Virus record (IMG/VR): IMGVR_UViG_3300017749_000104
Location: 1 to 27,263 of that record
Source: a virus
Length of the DNA: 27,263 bases
Reading direction: 5' to 3' (one strand)
The notes beneath the pieces were generated by a model. That model ran no database searches. It worked only from the letters and a program-made list of their open reading frames with translations, and was not told where the DNA came from. How positions within the stretch are numbered: position 1 is the first letter of the stretch; each line of letters starts with the position of its first letter. Below, one piece after another: positions 15,796 to 23,689 of the stretch. The position numbers and the translations under genes were made by a program.

Positions 15796-16200
15796 ATGAT
15801 TACACTCACACCCAACAGCTCGGAAGAACAGTTCATTTACCTCACGCTTCAAGAGGCTAAAAAGGACTTCGACGCGTTTACTCATTACCTCGTTATCTTT
15901 ACGAGCATGGCAAGCCTGGACACTTACGCGATGGTTGGGAATGTCGATGCAGATAACGCACGATATACGAAACTCTCCGTACTAACTAACCAACCCCTCG
16001 GGGCTTCGGGGCGGGTTCTTCTTACTGATTCGGGTCAGTATACGTACGACGTATACGGGCAAAACTCAAGCACCAACCTAAGCCCTACGGATGCAAGCGT
16101 TGAGGGTCTAATTGAACGCGGCACGCTTACGGTAACCGGAGAAACGGGATACACGATACCGAGCATAACCATTCCCGATAACGTAATATATTACCAGTAA
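15796..16200 (+). CDS. Conserved structural protein, role unknown
   Basis: 134 residues, beta-rich, no membrane segment. It begins ITLTPNSSEEQFIYLTLQEA. It has NARYTKLSV and RVLLTDSGQYTYDVYGQNS in the middle and ends with TVTGETGYTIP. The LT-GQY-Y-VY pattern is familiar from small proteins encoded in capsid/tail regions of Bacteroidota phages, perhaps a capsid decoration or tail protein, but I cannot name its function. It starts three bases after the terminator and its stop overlaps the portal start (TAATG). Confidence 0.65.
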   Translation: MITLTPNSSEEQFIYLTLQEAKKDFDAFTHYLVIFTSMASLDTYAMVGNVDADNARYTKLSVLTNQPLGASGRVLLTDSGQYTYDVYGQNSSTNLSPTDASVEGLIERGTLTVTGETGYTIPSITIPDNVIYYQ

Positions 16201-17828
16201 TGGAAATTCTACAACTCAGCAAATACGAGGAGCGTAGTTATCGCGAAACGCCCAACCGCGAGGGCTTCGTAAACTACGGAGATGATAACCTTTTCCCTCA
16301 ATACCTCGTTGACCTCTACCACTCCTCCGCCACTCACAACGCTTTAGTTACCTCTATTGCGATGATGATTTTTGGCGAAGGCTTCGACGCTTCAGACCTA
16401 GAAGGCCGCCTCGCTTCCGACCAATGGAATCTAAATAACGAACTGCGGAAGGCGTGTCTAGATTTCAAGATTCAAGGCGGATTCGCTCTCGAAATCAACT
16501 GGAGCCTCGACCGCACTACGATCGCGAACGTCTCACACCTACCTTTCGAGAACGTCCGTAGCGGCTTCGTAAATGAAGAGGAGAAAGTCGAATACTATTA
16601 CTACTCTAAGGACTGGACCGATAAGCGACAAGAGCCGGAGGAGATTTGTTGTTTCGACGTAGAGAAGAAGATCGACCACCCTACACAGATTATGTACGTG
16701 AAGCCGTTCTCTCCAGGTTCATTCTATTACCCTAAGCCCGACTACGTTGGCTCAATAAACTACATAGAGCTAGACAAAGAGATTTCGATTTACCACATTA
16801 ACAATATGCAGAACGGCATGAGCCCCTCGTTCTCCATTCACTTTAAAAACGGTATACCTCCGCAGGAAGAAAGAAACCGTATTCGCATGGATATAGAGCG
16901 GCAGTTGAGCGGAGCGGGCAACGCGGGCAAGTTCATCGTTACTTACTCCGACGATCCCGATAGAAAGCCGGATTTTGAGCCGTTCCAATTATCGGACGCG
17001 CATAATCAATACCAATTTCTCAGCGAGGAGGTCACCGCAAAGATTATGATCGGCCACCGCGTTACGTCTCCGCAGATGTTTGGGGTTGCTGTGCCGGGTA
17101 AGTTGGGCGGCGGGGGAGAGCTTGCAGAGAGTGCGGAGCTATTCGAAAAGAACGTAATTCGCCCGGCTCGACAAGTAGTAGAAGAGGCCGTAAAAACGCT
17201 TCTAAATGCCGCAGGGCTTCAAAGCCGACTTGTTCCCGTTGCTACCGAATTAGCCGCAGATTTCGAAGGCCCAAAGGTAGAGGCGGCTGAATGGCTAATC
17301 GAACAAGGCGAAGAGATGGGGGACGATTGGGAACTCATTGAGGACGTAGAAGTTGATTACGACCTGGAAGAAAAGCGGGATGCGATGCTGACCTTTGCCA
17401 ATGTACCAAGCTCCAAGCCGCAAGCGAAATCCGAACAAGACACGGAGATTATCAAGGTACGCTATACATACGCTCCGGACCGTTACAGCGATGACAGCCG
17501 CGAGTTCTGCAAGAAGATGGTAAACGCGAAGAGGGTGTACCGAAAAGAGGATATAATAGCCGCAGGAGACCGCGCCGTTAACCCTGGATTTGGCCCTAAC
17601 GGAGCGGATACTTACTCGATTTGGCTCTACAAAGGCGGGCCTAGATGCCAGCATTTTTGGAAGAGGCAAACATACCTCCGCAAAAACAACAAGAAGATCT
17701 CTGTAAACCAAGCGAAGAAAGCCATTCGCGAGGCCGGAGTTGGCGCGAAGCGCCTCGAAGAAAACGATCGCAGAGTTGCAACACGTCCAACCGATATGCC
17801 CAACCAAGGCTTTTTAAACCCTCGATAA
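16200..17828 (+). CDS. Portal protein with C-terminal extension
   Basis: 542 residues. The portal forms the DNA entry ring of the head. Opening NYGDDNLFPQYLVDLYHSSATHNALV and IMMFGEG-type helices, the YHINNM segment, and the late SDAHNQYQFLSEEVTAKIM helix followed by PQMFGV give the typical portal layout (wing, stem, crown). Residues about 420-540 form an extra Cys-containing domain (FCKKM, KRVYRKEDI, NPGFGPNGADTY, KGGPRCQHFWKR) that I know as a tail on other Bacteroidota portals. Its role is unknown. The portal sits after capsid and tail-tube genes, not between terminase and protease as in most tailed phages. The connector follows directly. Confidence 0.75.
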   Translation: MEILQLSKYEERSYRETPNREGFVNYGDDNLFPQYLVDLYHSSATHNALVTSIAMMIFGEGFDASDLEGRLASDQWNLNNELRKACLDFKIQGGFALEINWSLDRTTIANVSHLPFENVRSGFVNEEEKVEYYYYSKDWTDKRQEPEEICCFDVEKKIDHPTQIMYVKPFSPGSFYYPKPDYVGSINYIELDKEISIYHINNMQNGMSPSFSIHFKNGIPPQEERNRIRMDIERQLSGAGNAGKFIVTYSDDPDRKPDFEPFQLSDAHNQYQFLSEEVTAKIMIGHRVTSPQMFGVAVPGKLGGGGELAESAELFEKNVIRPARQVVEEAVKTLLNAAGLQSRLVPVATELAADFEGPKVEAAEWLIEQGEEMGDDWELIEDVEVDYDLEEKRDAMLTFANVPSSKPQAKSEQDTEIIKVRYTYAPDRYSDDSREFCKKMVNAKRVYRKEDIIAAGDRAVNPGFGPNGADTYSIWLYKGGPRCQHFWKRQTYLRKNNKKISVNQAKKAIREAGVGAKRLEENDRRVATRPTDMPNQGFLNPR

Positions 17829-18392
17829 ATGGCACTAACAGCAGAAGTCCTTTTCGTTAATCCGGACTATATCAAGCGGATTACCAATATTAACGGAAGC
17901 ATCGAGGATGCTTACCTCGTGCCGTCTATCATTCTTGCACAGGACAAGTATATCCAGCTCTATTTGGGGACGGATTTACTAGAGAAGCTCAAGAGCGATA
18001 TTTCCGGCTCTTCTTTATCGGGCGATTACGCTACGCTAATGGATTCGTACGTTCGCAAGGCTACTCTTTGGTGGACGATGGTGGAGCTTATCCCTTCGTT
18101 ATACGTGAAGATGGATAACGGCTCGCTTGTTTTGAGGGTCTCAGAAGACACGCAAGCGATAAGCCCGGACGACTTGCACCGCGAAGTAGAAAGAGCGCGG
18201 CAGAACGCCCAATTCTACGCCTACCGCCTTTACAAATACCTCTGTAATAACCTTAGTTTGTTCCCGGAATACAATTCTAACACGGGCGCGGATATGCTAC
18301 CGCAGCCAGCGGACTACTTTCAAAGCGGCATGAGCATAAGCGGAGGCACTACGTATCCTCTCCCGGTAGACCTTAAAGCCTACTTTGGATGA
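17829..18392 (+). CDS. Head-tail connector / adaptor (DUF6712-like)
   Basis: 187 residues, mostly helical. It begins immediately after the portal stop. The pattern LVPSIILAQDKYIQLYLGTDLLEKLK, a KATLWWTMVELIPS helix and QNAQFYAYRLYKYLCNN resembles the DUF6712/gp6-like adaptor family that binds under the portal. The C-terminus carries a Gly/Pro-rich tail. It closes the structural block; its TGA overlaps a possible small ORF at 18389, and the lysis genes follow. Confidence 0.7.
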   Translation: MALTAEVLFVNPDYIKRITNINGSIEDAYLVPSIILAQDKYIQLYLGTDLLEKLKSDISGSSLSGDYATLMDSYVRKATLWWTMVELIPSLYVKMDNGSLVLRVSEDTQAISPDDLHREVERARQNAQFYAYRLYKYLCNNLSLFPEYNSNTGADMLPQPADYFQSGMSISGGTTYPLPVDLKAYFG

Positions 18393-18517
18393 GAAAGAGC
18401 CGAAAGGAAAACATAACACTTCTAAAAAGGTTTCTCGATGACCTCAACCGAAATAATACTAATGATTCTCCCAAGCGCGGTCGCGATCGTGGGAGTGTGG
18501 GTAAACCTAAACCGTGA
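18389..18517 (+). CDS. Possible small basic ORF, 42 residues
   Basis: The ATG at 18389 overlaps the connector stop (ATGA) and reads MRKSRKENITLLKRFLDDLN and then a Pro/Arg/Gly-rich tail to TGA 18515-18517. It overlaps the next gene (18438) by 80 bases in another frame. The first 17 residues look like a basic helix; the rest has shadow-frame character. It may mainly serve to carry ribosomes to 18438. Confidence 0.3.
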   Translation: MRKSRKENITLLKRFLDDLNRNNTNDSPKRGRDRGSVGKPKP

Positions 18518-18638
18518 GATTGAGAAGCTCAAGGGGCGCATTATCCGCGTAGAGTCCGACAAAGACGAATTGAAGCAGATGATGAAAGAGGTAATCGAAG
18601 CGGTGCATAAGATCGAATTGATGCTTGCAAAGAAATGA
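18438..18638 (+). CDS. Small membrane + coiled-coil protein (spanin/holin-accessory-like)
   Basis: 66 residues. One membrane segment at about 5-23 is followed by a charged coiled coil at about 25-63 (REIEKLKGRIIRVESDKDEL). This N-terminal anchor with an extended coil recalls inner-membrane spanins (Rz) and XhlA-type lysis accessories, though it is shorter than Rz. It couples to the endolysin gene by ATGA, which supports a lysis role. No partner lipoprotein is seen. Confidence 0.6.
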   Translation: MTSTEIILMILPSAVAIVGVWVNLNREIEKLKGRIIRVESDKDELKQMMKEVIEAVHKIELMLAKK

Positions 18639-19003
18639 GATACTTTACCTCTGACGAATTCAATTCTCCGGACGACCGCAACAGCGGAGAGATGATGGAT
18701 CCCGACTTTCTCGCAATGCTGGATGAAGCGAGAGACTGCGCAGGCATTCCGTTCGTTATAACGTCAGGGTTTCGCACCGTTTCACACAATAAGAAGTTAA
18801 TAAAGGAGGGTTACAACGCTTCCAGGAACTCTTCGCACCTTTTAGGTTTAGCCGCTGACATATACTGCACCGACAGCCGAAGCCGATACATCATCCTCGA
18901 CGCACTTCAGGAAGTGGGATTCACGAGAATAGGAATCGCCCCTAATTTCTTGCACGTGGATTTAGACATTAACAAACCGCAGCACCGTATTTGGGTGTAC
19001 TAA
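18635..19003 (+). CDS. Endolysin, M15-type peptidase
   Basis: 122 residues, a single zinc peptidase domain with no signal peptide, so it probably needs the holin for release. It cleaves peptidoglycan cross-links or stem peptides. Visible family features are the VITSGFR strand, the SSHLLGLAADIY motif giving His68 and Asp75, and FLHVDL giving His107 and Asp109; together these form the M15_3 zinc and catalytic site. Length is normal for the catalytic domain alone, so there is no cell-wall-binding domain. It is coupled to the upstream membrane protein and directly abuts the phosphoesterase gene. Confidence 0.85.
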   Translation: MRYFTSDEFNSPDDRNSGEMMDPDFLAMLDEARDCAGIPFVITSGFRTVSHNKKLIKEGYNASRNSSHLLGLAADIYCTDSRSRYIILDALQEVGFTRIGIAPNFLHVDLDINKPQHRIWVY

Positions 19004-19708
19004 ATGCCTCGCCCTCGCCTCACCTCTCGCCAGTTCAAAGCGCTTCAAAACCTAAAGAGTAAAGAGCGGCGAATTCTTGTAATTGGTGACCTGCATTGCC
19101 CGTTCGAGTTGGACGGTTATTTGGAGTTCTGCGTAGACACCTATGAAAGGCACCTTTGTAACCAGGTCGTTTTCATTGGGGATATAATAGACAACCACTA
19201 CGCGAGCTATCACGAGACCGACCCCAACGGCATGGGCGGAGCGTATGAACTCGCACAAGCCATAGAACACGTAGAAGCGTGGTCGCAAGCATTCCCGGAG
19301 GCGGACGTTATAATCGGCAACCACGACCGTATAATTATGCGCAAGGCGTTTAGTTCATCAGTCCCCAAGGAATGGATAAAGGACTACAACGAGGTACTCG
19401 GTACTTCGTGGAATTGGGTAGAGCGTATCGAGTACGATGGAGTTCAATACGTCCACGGCGAAGGAGGCACCGCCCGCACCAAGGCAAAGAACGACTTCCA
19501 GTCTACCGTTCAAGGCCACATCCATACACAAGCCTACGTTGAGTGGATGGTAGGAAACAACTTCAAGCTCTTCGGTATGCAAGTGGGTTGTGGTATTGAC
19601 CGTGACAGCTACGCGGCAGGGTACGCAAAGCACTTTAAAAAGCAGGCGATAGGGTGCGGCGTAGTCATCGGCGGGCATACCGCGTTTAATGTATTAATGG
19701 AACTATGA
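19004..19708 (+). CDS. Calcineurin-like metallophosphoesterase
   Basis: 234 residues. All five motifs of the superfamily are present: GDLHCPF (Asp29, His31), GDIIDNH (Asp60, with Asp63/Asn64), GNHDR (Asn106, His107, Asp108), a lone VHGE (His151) and GHIHTQ (His172, His174). So it should be an active two-metal enzyme. The substrate could be a nucleotide, a nucleic acid or a protein phosphate; the sequence does not say. It lies between endolysin and holin. Its first base follows the endolysin stop, so it is part of the lysis operon. Confidence 0.85.
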   Translation: MPRPRLTSRQFKALQNLKSKERRILVIGDLHCPFELDGYLEFCVDTYERHLCNQVVFIGDIIDNHYASYHETDPNGMGGAYELAQAIEHVEAWSQAFPEADVIIGNHDRIIMRKAFSSSVPKEWIKDYNEVLGTSWNWVERIEYDGVQYVHGEGGTARTKAKNDFQSTVQGHIHTQAYVEWMVGNNFKLFGMQVGCGIDRDSYAAGYAKHFKKQAIGCGVVIGGHTAFNVLMEL

Positions 19709-20130
19709 AGAAGAAACTCAAGCACACTAAGTTAGGCGCGTGGTTTAGAAACAAAGCGCCCAAGGCTTTCGAGGCTATCGGCGACGTAATACCAGGAGGC
19801 GACGCGATTAAAGCGATAGGCGCGTTAATAGACGCAACCACGGAAAGCGAAGAAGAGAAGAAGCAAGCGCGGCTCATGCTTGCAGAATATGAGAACGCGG
19901 ATCGCGCAAGCGCAAGGGAACGAGAGGTTGAGATAGTGCGCACCCTCAAGCGGCGCGACTGGATGCAATCCTTTGTAGGGATGGCCGCCATGATTATAGG
20001 TATTGTTATGGTAGTCTGGGCGAAGTCGGGCGTTGAGGATAAAGAGATATTTTTTCACATCCTCGGATTCGCAGAAGGTACCCTCGTGGGGCAGGTGGTT
20101 AACTATTACTTCGGTTCATCTCAAAAGTAG
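19705..20130 (+). CDS. Holin (3TM-type family)
   Basis: 141 residues. The basic N-terminal amphipathic part (KKLKHTKLGAWFRNKAPKAF) and a charged helix (about 50-85) precede two membrane segments, about 90-106 and 115-136, and a short tail. This resembles the phage holin families seen in GTA and flavophages, in which a helical soluble part leads two or three C-terminal membrane helices. It would open the inner membrane for the endolysin. It is the last gene of the late region; a strong terminator follows at 20182-20214. Confidence 0.75.
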   Translation: MKKKLKHTKLGAWFRNKAPKAFEAIGDVIPGGDAIKAIGALIDATTESEEEKKQARLMLAEYENADRASAREREVEIVRTLKRRDWMQSFVGMAAMIIGIVMVVWAKSGVEDKEIFFHILGFAEGTLVGQVVNYYFGSSQK

Positions 20131-20181
20131 TATATTAGCGCTTCTAGGTTTTGACCTGTTTGTTTTTTCGTTTGTACAGGG

Positions 20182-20214
20182 GAGGGAGGCTCAACGGGGC
20201 TTCCCTCTTTTTTT
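20182..20214 (+). terminator. Strong intrinsic terminator at the end of the late region
   Basis: GAGGGAGGC (20182-20190) pairs with GCTTCCCTC (20199-20207), nine pairs with one G-T wobble, around an 8-base loop. It is followed by seven T (20208-20214). It ends the lysis operon 52 bases after the holin stop and 12 bases before the early promoter. Confidence 0.88.
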
Positions 20215-20225
20215 GTCCAAATAAT

Positions 20226-20256
20226 TTTGTGGAATGGAAAGTTTTGTATAGCTTTG
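20226..20256 (+). promoter_or_regulatory. Bacteroidota-type early promoter (TTTG-N19-TAGCTTTG)
   Basis: TTTG at 20226-20229 and the exact TAnnTTTG element TAGCTTTG at 20249-20256, with a 19-base spacer. It sits immediately after the late terminator and 22 bases before the ATG at 20279. It should be recognised by the host primary sigma factor, so it is the best candidate for the main early promoter of the methyltransferase/replication region. Confidence 0.8.
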
Positions 20257-20278
20257 GCCTCAACAAACGATTTAAACA

Positions 20279-20554
20279 ATGGAACAAATACTAGAATCAG
20301 TCCACGTTGATTTGCTCGACTCAATGACGTTAGAGGTTTACTTCTACCGCAAAGCATACGATCAACCCACGCTCGAAGGAGCATCCAAGAACAGCGAGAT
20401 TAACGGCCCACGCTTTACGCCCATCACTATCGAGCGCGTCTTTCTATGCAAAGGAGGCACAAGTAAATTCGATATAAGCGAGATACACGTAAGCCGTTAC
20501 CTCGATATTGACATGAAACAACTGAAGTACGACCTTCAAACCCGTATCCTATGA
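20279..20554 (+). CDS. First early gene, hypothetical
   Basis: 91 residues, no family recognised. It starts at the first ATG after the promoter. It is a mixed alpha/beta soluble protein with HVDLLDSMTLEVYFYRK at the N-terminus and the FDISEIHVSRYLDIDMKQL segment near the end; no membrane part. First genes after an early promoter often target the host, but this one has no recognisable motif. It couples by ATGA to the next small ORF. Confidence 0.65.
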   Translation: MEQILESVHVDLLDSMTLEVYFYRKAYDQPTLEGASKNSEINGPRFTPITIERVFLCKGGTSKFDISEIHVSRYLDIDMKQLKYDLQTRIL

Positions 20555-20724
20555 ACCAATTGAAAGACGACGTACAAAAATTCTATGCATGGGCGCGGAA
20601 GGAGTACGAAGGCGAAGAAATAGAACGGCTAATCTTTGACGTACATTCTGCCATTACTAACCTAGAACGACATATAAACAATGAATTCAAAAGAAAAGCA
20701 ATGGGCAAGACCCGTATGCGTTAA
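20551..20724 (+). CDS. Small early ORF, 57 residues
   Basis: The ATG at 20551 overlaps the TGA of the previous gene, and the frame reads to TAA 20722-20724. Product MNQLKDDVQKFYAWARKEYE continues as a charged helix with EEIERLIFDVHSAITNLER, ending KTRMR. It looks like a small helical, probably oligomeric protein. It overlaps the next ORF by 44 bases in another frame. No family recognised. Confidence 0.55.
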   Translation: MNQLKDDVQKFYAWARKEYEGEEIERLIFDVHSAITNLERHINNEFKRKAMGKTRMR

Positions 20725-20860
20725 GACTAGCGTACACGTACAGCCAACGCAGAACTTTAACCAATGGCAAGAAGAACTCGGAGAAGAGGAACGCTTCCGC
20801 CGATTGATTGACAACTTCAAGGCGGATCTAATCCACGCCTATACAAACCGAAAGCGATGA
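20681..20860 (+). CDS. Small early ORF, 59 residues
   Basis: The ATG at 20681 lies in the 3' end of the previous ORF, and the TGA at 20858-20860 overlaps the ATG of the helicase-methyltransferase gene (20857). The product begins MNSKEKQWARPVCVKTSVHV, then has a Gln/Asn segment and a charged helix (EERFRRLIDNFKADLIHAY). No motif is recognised. The tight overlaps on both sides support that it is translated. Confidence 0.5.
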   Translation: MNSKEKQWARPVCVKTSVHVQPTQNFNQWQEELGEEERFRRLIDNFKADLIHAYTNRKR

Positions 20861-23013
20861 ATTACGACACTTTCATAGAATCAAAAAAGCGCAATTTGCG
20901 AGATGTTGGATTTCACTGTACAGAGTTGAATGAACAGCTTTTCCCGTTTCAACGCGACATAGTACACAAAGCGCTCAAGCGTGGCAAATACGCAATCTTT
21001 GCAGACTGTGGACTGGGTAAAACTTTCATGCAGTTAGAATGGGCTGCACGCGTATCGGAACACGAAAACATGCCCGTGCTGCTGCTTTGTCCGCTTGCAG
21101 TAGGAGCGCAAACCATACGCGAAGCAGAGCGTTTCGGTATTGACGCGCAAAAGTTCCCGAATGGCAAAGTGCAAGTGTTGAATTACGATCAGATAGAACA
21201 CGTAGACCCGCGCAAATTTGCGGGAATTGTACTTGATGAATCGAGCATATTAAAGAATATGCAGGGCAAGATGCGGAACGCAATAATAGACAAGTTTAAA
21301 AACACCGGATACAAACTAGCTTGCACGGCTACCCCTTCTCCAAATGATCCCGTGGAACTTGGTAATCATTCTGAATTTTTGGATGTTATGAAAATGACCG
21401 AAATGAGCGCCATGTACTTTGTCCACGATGGCGGCAACACTAACAAGTGGAGGTTAAAAAAACACAGCGTAGAACACTTCTATCAATGGGTAGGCACTTG
21501 GGCCAGCGTGCTTCGCAAGCCTTCAGATATTGGACACGAAGACGAAGGGTACGATTTGCCGGATCTGAATTTTTACGAGACGACAATAGAAACCGACCAA
21601 CGAAATAACGGGATGCTCTTTAATGAGGTAGCGGTAAGTGCTACTAACTTTAACCAGGAGCTACGACTTACAAAACTGGACCGCATCGAGCAGGCCGTGA
21701 ACACTGTTAACCGAAGTGAAGAGCCTTTTATTATTTGGATACGTCAAAACGAAGAAGGCGAGCTATTGCGCAAGCTGCTACCGGATGCCGTGGAGGTCAA
21801 AGGATCGGATAAAACCGAAGACAAAGAGAAGGCGTTTATGGATTTTGTAAACGGTAAGTTTAGAATCTTAATAACGAAGCCGAAAATAGCTCAGTTCGGT
21901 CTAAACTTCCAGCACTGCCAGAACCAGGTCTTTGCGGCGTTGGACTTTAGTTTTGAAGGGCTTTACCAAGCTATTAGAAGAAGCTACCGTTTCGGACAAA
22001 AGAACGAAGTGAACATATACATTATAACAACCGACACCATGCAAAACGTAATAGAGACTATAAAACGAAAACAAGACCAATTCGAAGAGATGAACAAAGC
22101 AATGACAAGCGTAATAAACGGGCAACACGCGCAAGAAGAAACTAACTATAACACCGAAGACGACGGATGCGAATGGTACGATATACGCAACGGAGACAGC
22201 GTAAAATTGATACAGTTACTCGATGATGAAAGCGTAGGGTTCAGCGTGTTTAGTCCACCTTTTGCGGACCTGTACACTTATTCCAGCTTTGCCGAGGATA
22301 TGGGAAACAGTGCGAACTGGGAAGAGTTTCTCGTTCACTTTGATTTCCTGGTGAGTGAGATTTACCGCATAACGCAAAGCGGGCGAAACGTTGCAGTTCA
22401 TTGCATGGATTTAATGATAAAGAAAGGTGTCGAGGGGTTTCGAGGTATGCGGGACTTTTCCGGAATGATTCGCGAGGCATTCGAGAAGCACGGGTTTATT
22501 TATCATTCTAGAGTAACAATTTGGAAAGACCCTGTGATTCAGATGCAGCGAACAAAGGCCATAGAGCTGCTGCATAAGCAAGTGAAAAAAGATAGCACTA
22601 TGAGCGCGGTAGGTCTCCCGGACTACGTTCTTGTTTTTAGAAAGGACGGCGAACGAAACAACCCTGTAACGAATACAGATCTTCCGGTTGATCTTTGGCA
22701 AAAATACGCTTCTCCTGTTTGGATGGACATAAACCAGACTAACACGCTGCAATACACAACCGCACGAGACAACCGCGATGAAAAGCATATATGTCCTTTA
22801 CAGTTAGATACTATTGAGCGATTGATCCATCTATACACAAATGAAGGAGATGTAGTATTTACTCCTTTCTTGGGTATTGGATCAGAAGCTTATCAAGCTG
22901 TTAAAATGGGGCGCAAGGCTATCGGGTTTGAATTAAAGCCTAGCTACTACCATATAGCACGCCAAAACATGATGAGCATAGTAGAAAGCAAAACACAAAA
23001 AACACTTTTTTAA
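20857..23013 (+). CDS. SF2 helicase - DNA methyltransferase fusion
   Basis: 718 residues. The N-terminal half is an SNF2/SF2-like ATPase: a Q-tip region near FPFQRDIV, Walker A CGLGKT (residues 51-56), DESS as motif II (127-130), TATP as motif III (157-160) and RRSYRFGQ as motif VI (374-381). The C-terminal half is an amino-methyltransferase of beta order: SPPF catalytic motif IV (466-469) comes first, target and linker region next, then SAM-binding TPFLGIGS (669-676) and GFELKPSYYHIARQN. It could modify N4-cytosine or N6-adenine; the target is unknown. There is no nuclease domain and no cognate endonuclease nearby, so a self-protecting orphan modifier is likely. A gap of 20 bases separates it from the next gene. 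Confidence 0.85.
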   Translation: MNYDTFIESKKRNLRDVGFHCTELNEQLFPFQRDIVHKALKRGKYAIFADCGLGKTFMQLEWAARVSEHENMPVLLLCPLAVGAQTIREAERFGIDAQKFPNGKVQVLNYDQIEHVDPRKFAGIVLDESSILKNMQGKMRNAIIDKFKNTGYKLACTATPSPNDPVELGNHSEFLDVMKMTEMSAMYFVHDGGNTNKWRLKKHSVEHFYQWVGTWASVLRKPSDIGHEDEGYDLPDLNFYETTIETDQRNNGMLFNEVAVSATNFNQELRLTKLDRIEQAVNTVNRSEEPFIIWIRQNEEGELLRKLLPDAVEVKGSDKTEDKEKAFMDFVNGKFRILITKPKIAQFGLNFQHCQNQVFAALDFSFEGLYQAIRRSYRFGQKNEVNIYIITTDTMQNVIETIKRKQDQFEEMNKAMTSVINGQHAQEETNYNTEDDGCEWYDIRNGDSVKLIQLLDDESVGFSVFSPPFADLYTYSSFAEDMGNSANWEEFLVHFDFLVSEIYRITQSGRNVAVHCMDLMIKKGVEGFRGMRDFSGMIREAFEKHGFIYHSRVTIWKDPVIQMQRTKAIELLHKQVKKDSTMSAVGLPDYVLVFRKDGERNNPVTNTDLPVDLWQKYASPVWMDINQTNTLQYTTARDNRDEKHICPLQLDTIERLIHLYTNEGDVVFTPFLGIGSEAYQAVKMGRKAIGFELKPSYYHIARQNMMSIVESKTQKTLF

Positions 23014-23033
23014 ACCCCTAAAAACCAAACAAC

Positions 23034-23408
23034 ATGGGAACAAGTAAAGTAAAGACCATTCAACCGAATGGCACGTATGAAGGTCGTAACGGCCTAATGT
23101 ACAAGTTTGAAATCGGACTAGAAGACGGAGCGAGCGGAGAGGTATCGGCGAAGACGATAGACCGCTGGAATGTCGGCGACGAAGTAGAATACGAAATAAC
23201 GCCTAGCAAGTGGGGCGACCGTATGAAGCTGACGAAGCCCGGGTTTACGCCTAACCAAGGCGGGAGCCAAAGCCCGGACATACAAAAGCGTATAGATGCT
23301 AGCTGGGCAATCGGTCACGCTATCAATCAGGAGAGCGATCCGGAGAAGATTATCGAGGCGGCTGAATGGTTATTGAAGATCCGCAACACCTTAATCTCTA
23401 AGCTATGA
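23034..23408 (+). CDS. Small OB-like protein, possible ssDNA-binding accessory
   Basis: 124 residues. The N-terminal half forms a five-strand pattern: VKTIQPNGTYEGRNGLMYKFEIGLEDG, then GEVSAKTI, GDEVEYEI and DRMKLTKPG. This suggests an OB-fold like that of SSB-like or replication-accessory proteins. The C-terminal half is helical (ASWAIGHAINQ, IIEAAEWLLKIRNTL). It lies between the helicase-methyltransferase and two HTH genes, in the early operon, and is ATGA-coupled to the next gene. Binding to DNA is inference. Confidence 0.55.
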   Translation: MGTSKVKTIQPNGTYEGRNGLMYKFEIGLEDGASGEVSAKTIDRWNVGDEVEYEITPSKWGDRMKLTKPGFTPNQGGSQSPDIQKRIDASWAIGHAINQESDPEKIIEAAEWLLKIRNTLISKL

Positions 23409-23689
23409 GCAAGAGCGAAAAAATACGCGCGTATTTACGCAAGCATCCAAACGCGAAAATAGAAACCATGTCGAAATACTGCAAATGCAGTCCGGGACTT
23501 GTGTACTACGTCATAGCAGAAGATCGCAAAAAACGCAACGAAAACGACCCGCATAAGGGTATACCTACCCTAACGGTAGATAATGCAAGGAAGGCCCCTC
23601 AAAACGCGCCTGCGGGCATTGAGAACAAGCGGGTAGTAGTAAAGAAGTCGTTCCTGTGGGGCGCATTTAAATTTGAACGCTATGAATAA
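23405..23689 (+). CDS. Small helix-turn-helix protein
   Basis: 94 residues. Residues 5-45 form an HTH-like tri-helix (IRAYLRKHPNAKIETMSKYC, then SPGLVYYVIAEDRKK), with recognition helix near 29-40. The rest is a basic, Pro/Ala-rich linker (about 48-76) ending in KKSFLWGAFKFERYE. It is a likely DNA-binding regulator of early genes. It is coupled to the OB-like gene upstream and overlaps the next HTH gene by 8 bases. Confidence 0.6.
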   Translation: MSKSEKIRAYLRKHPNAKIETMSKYCKCSPGLVYYVIAEDRKKRNENDPHKGIPTLTVDNARKAPQNAPAGIENKRVVVKKSFLWGAFKFERYE

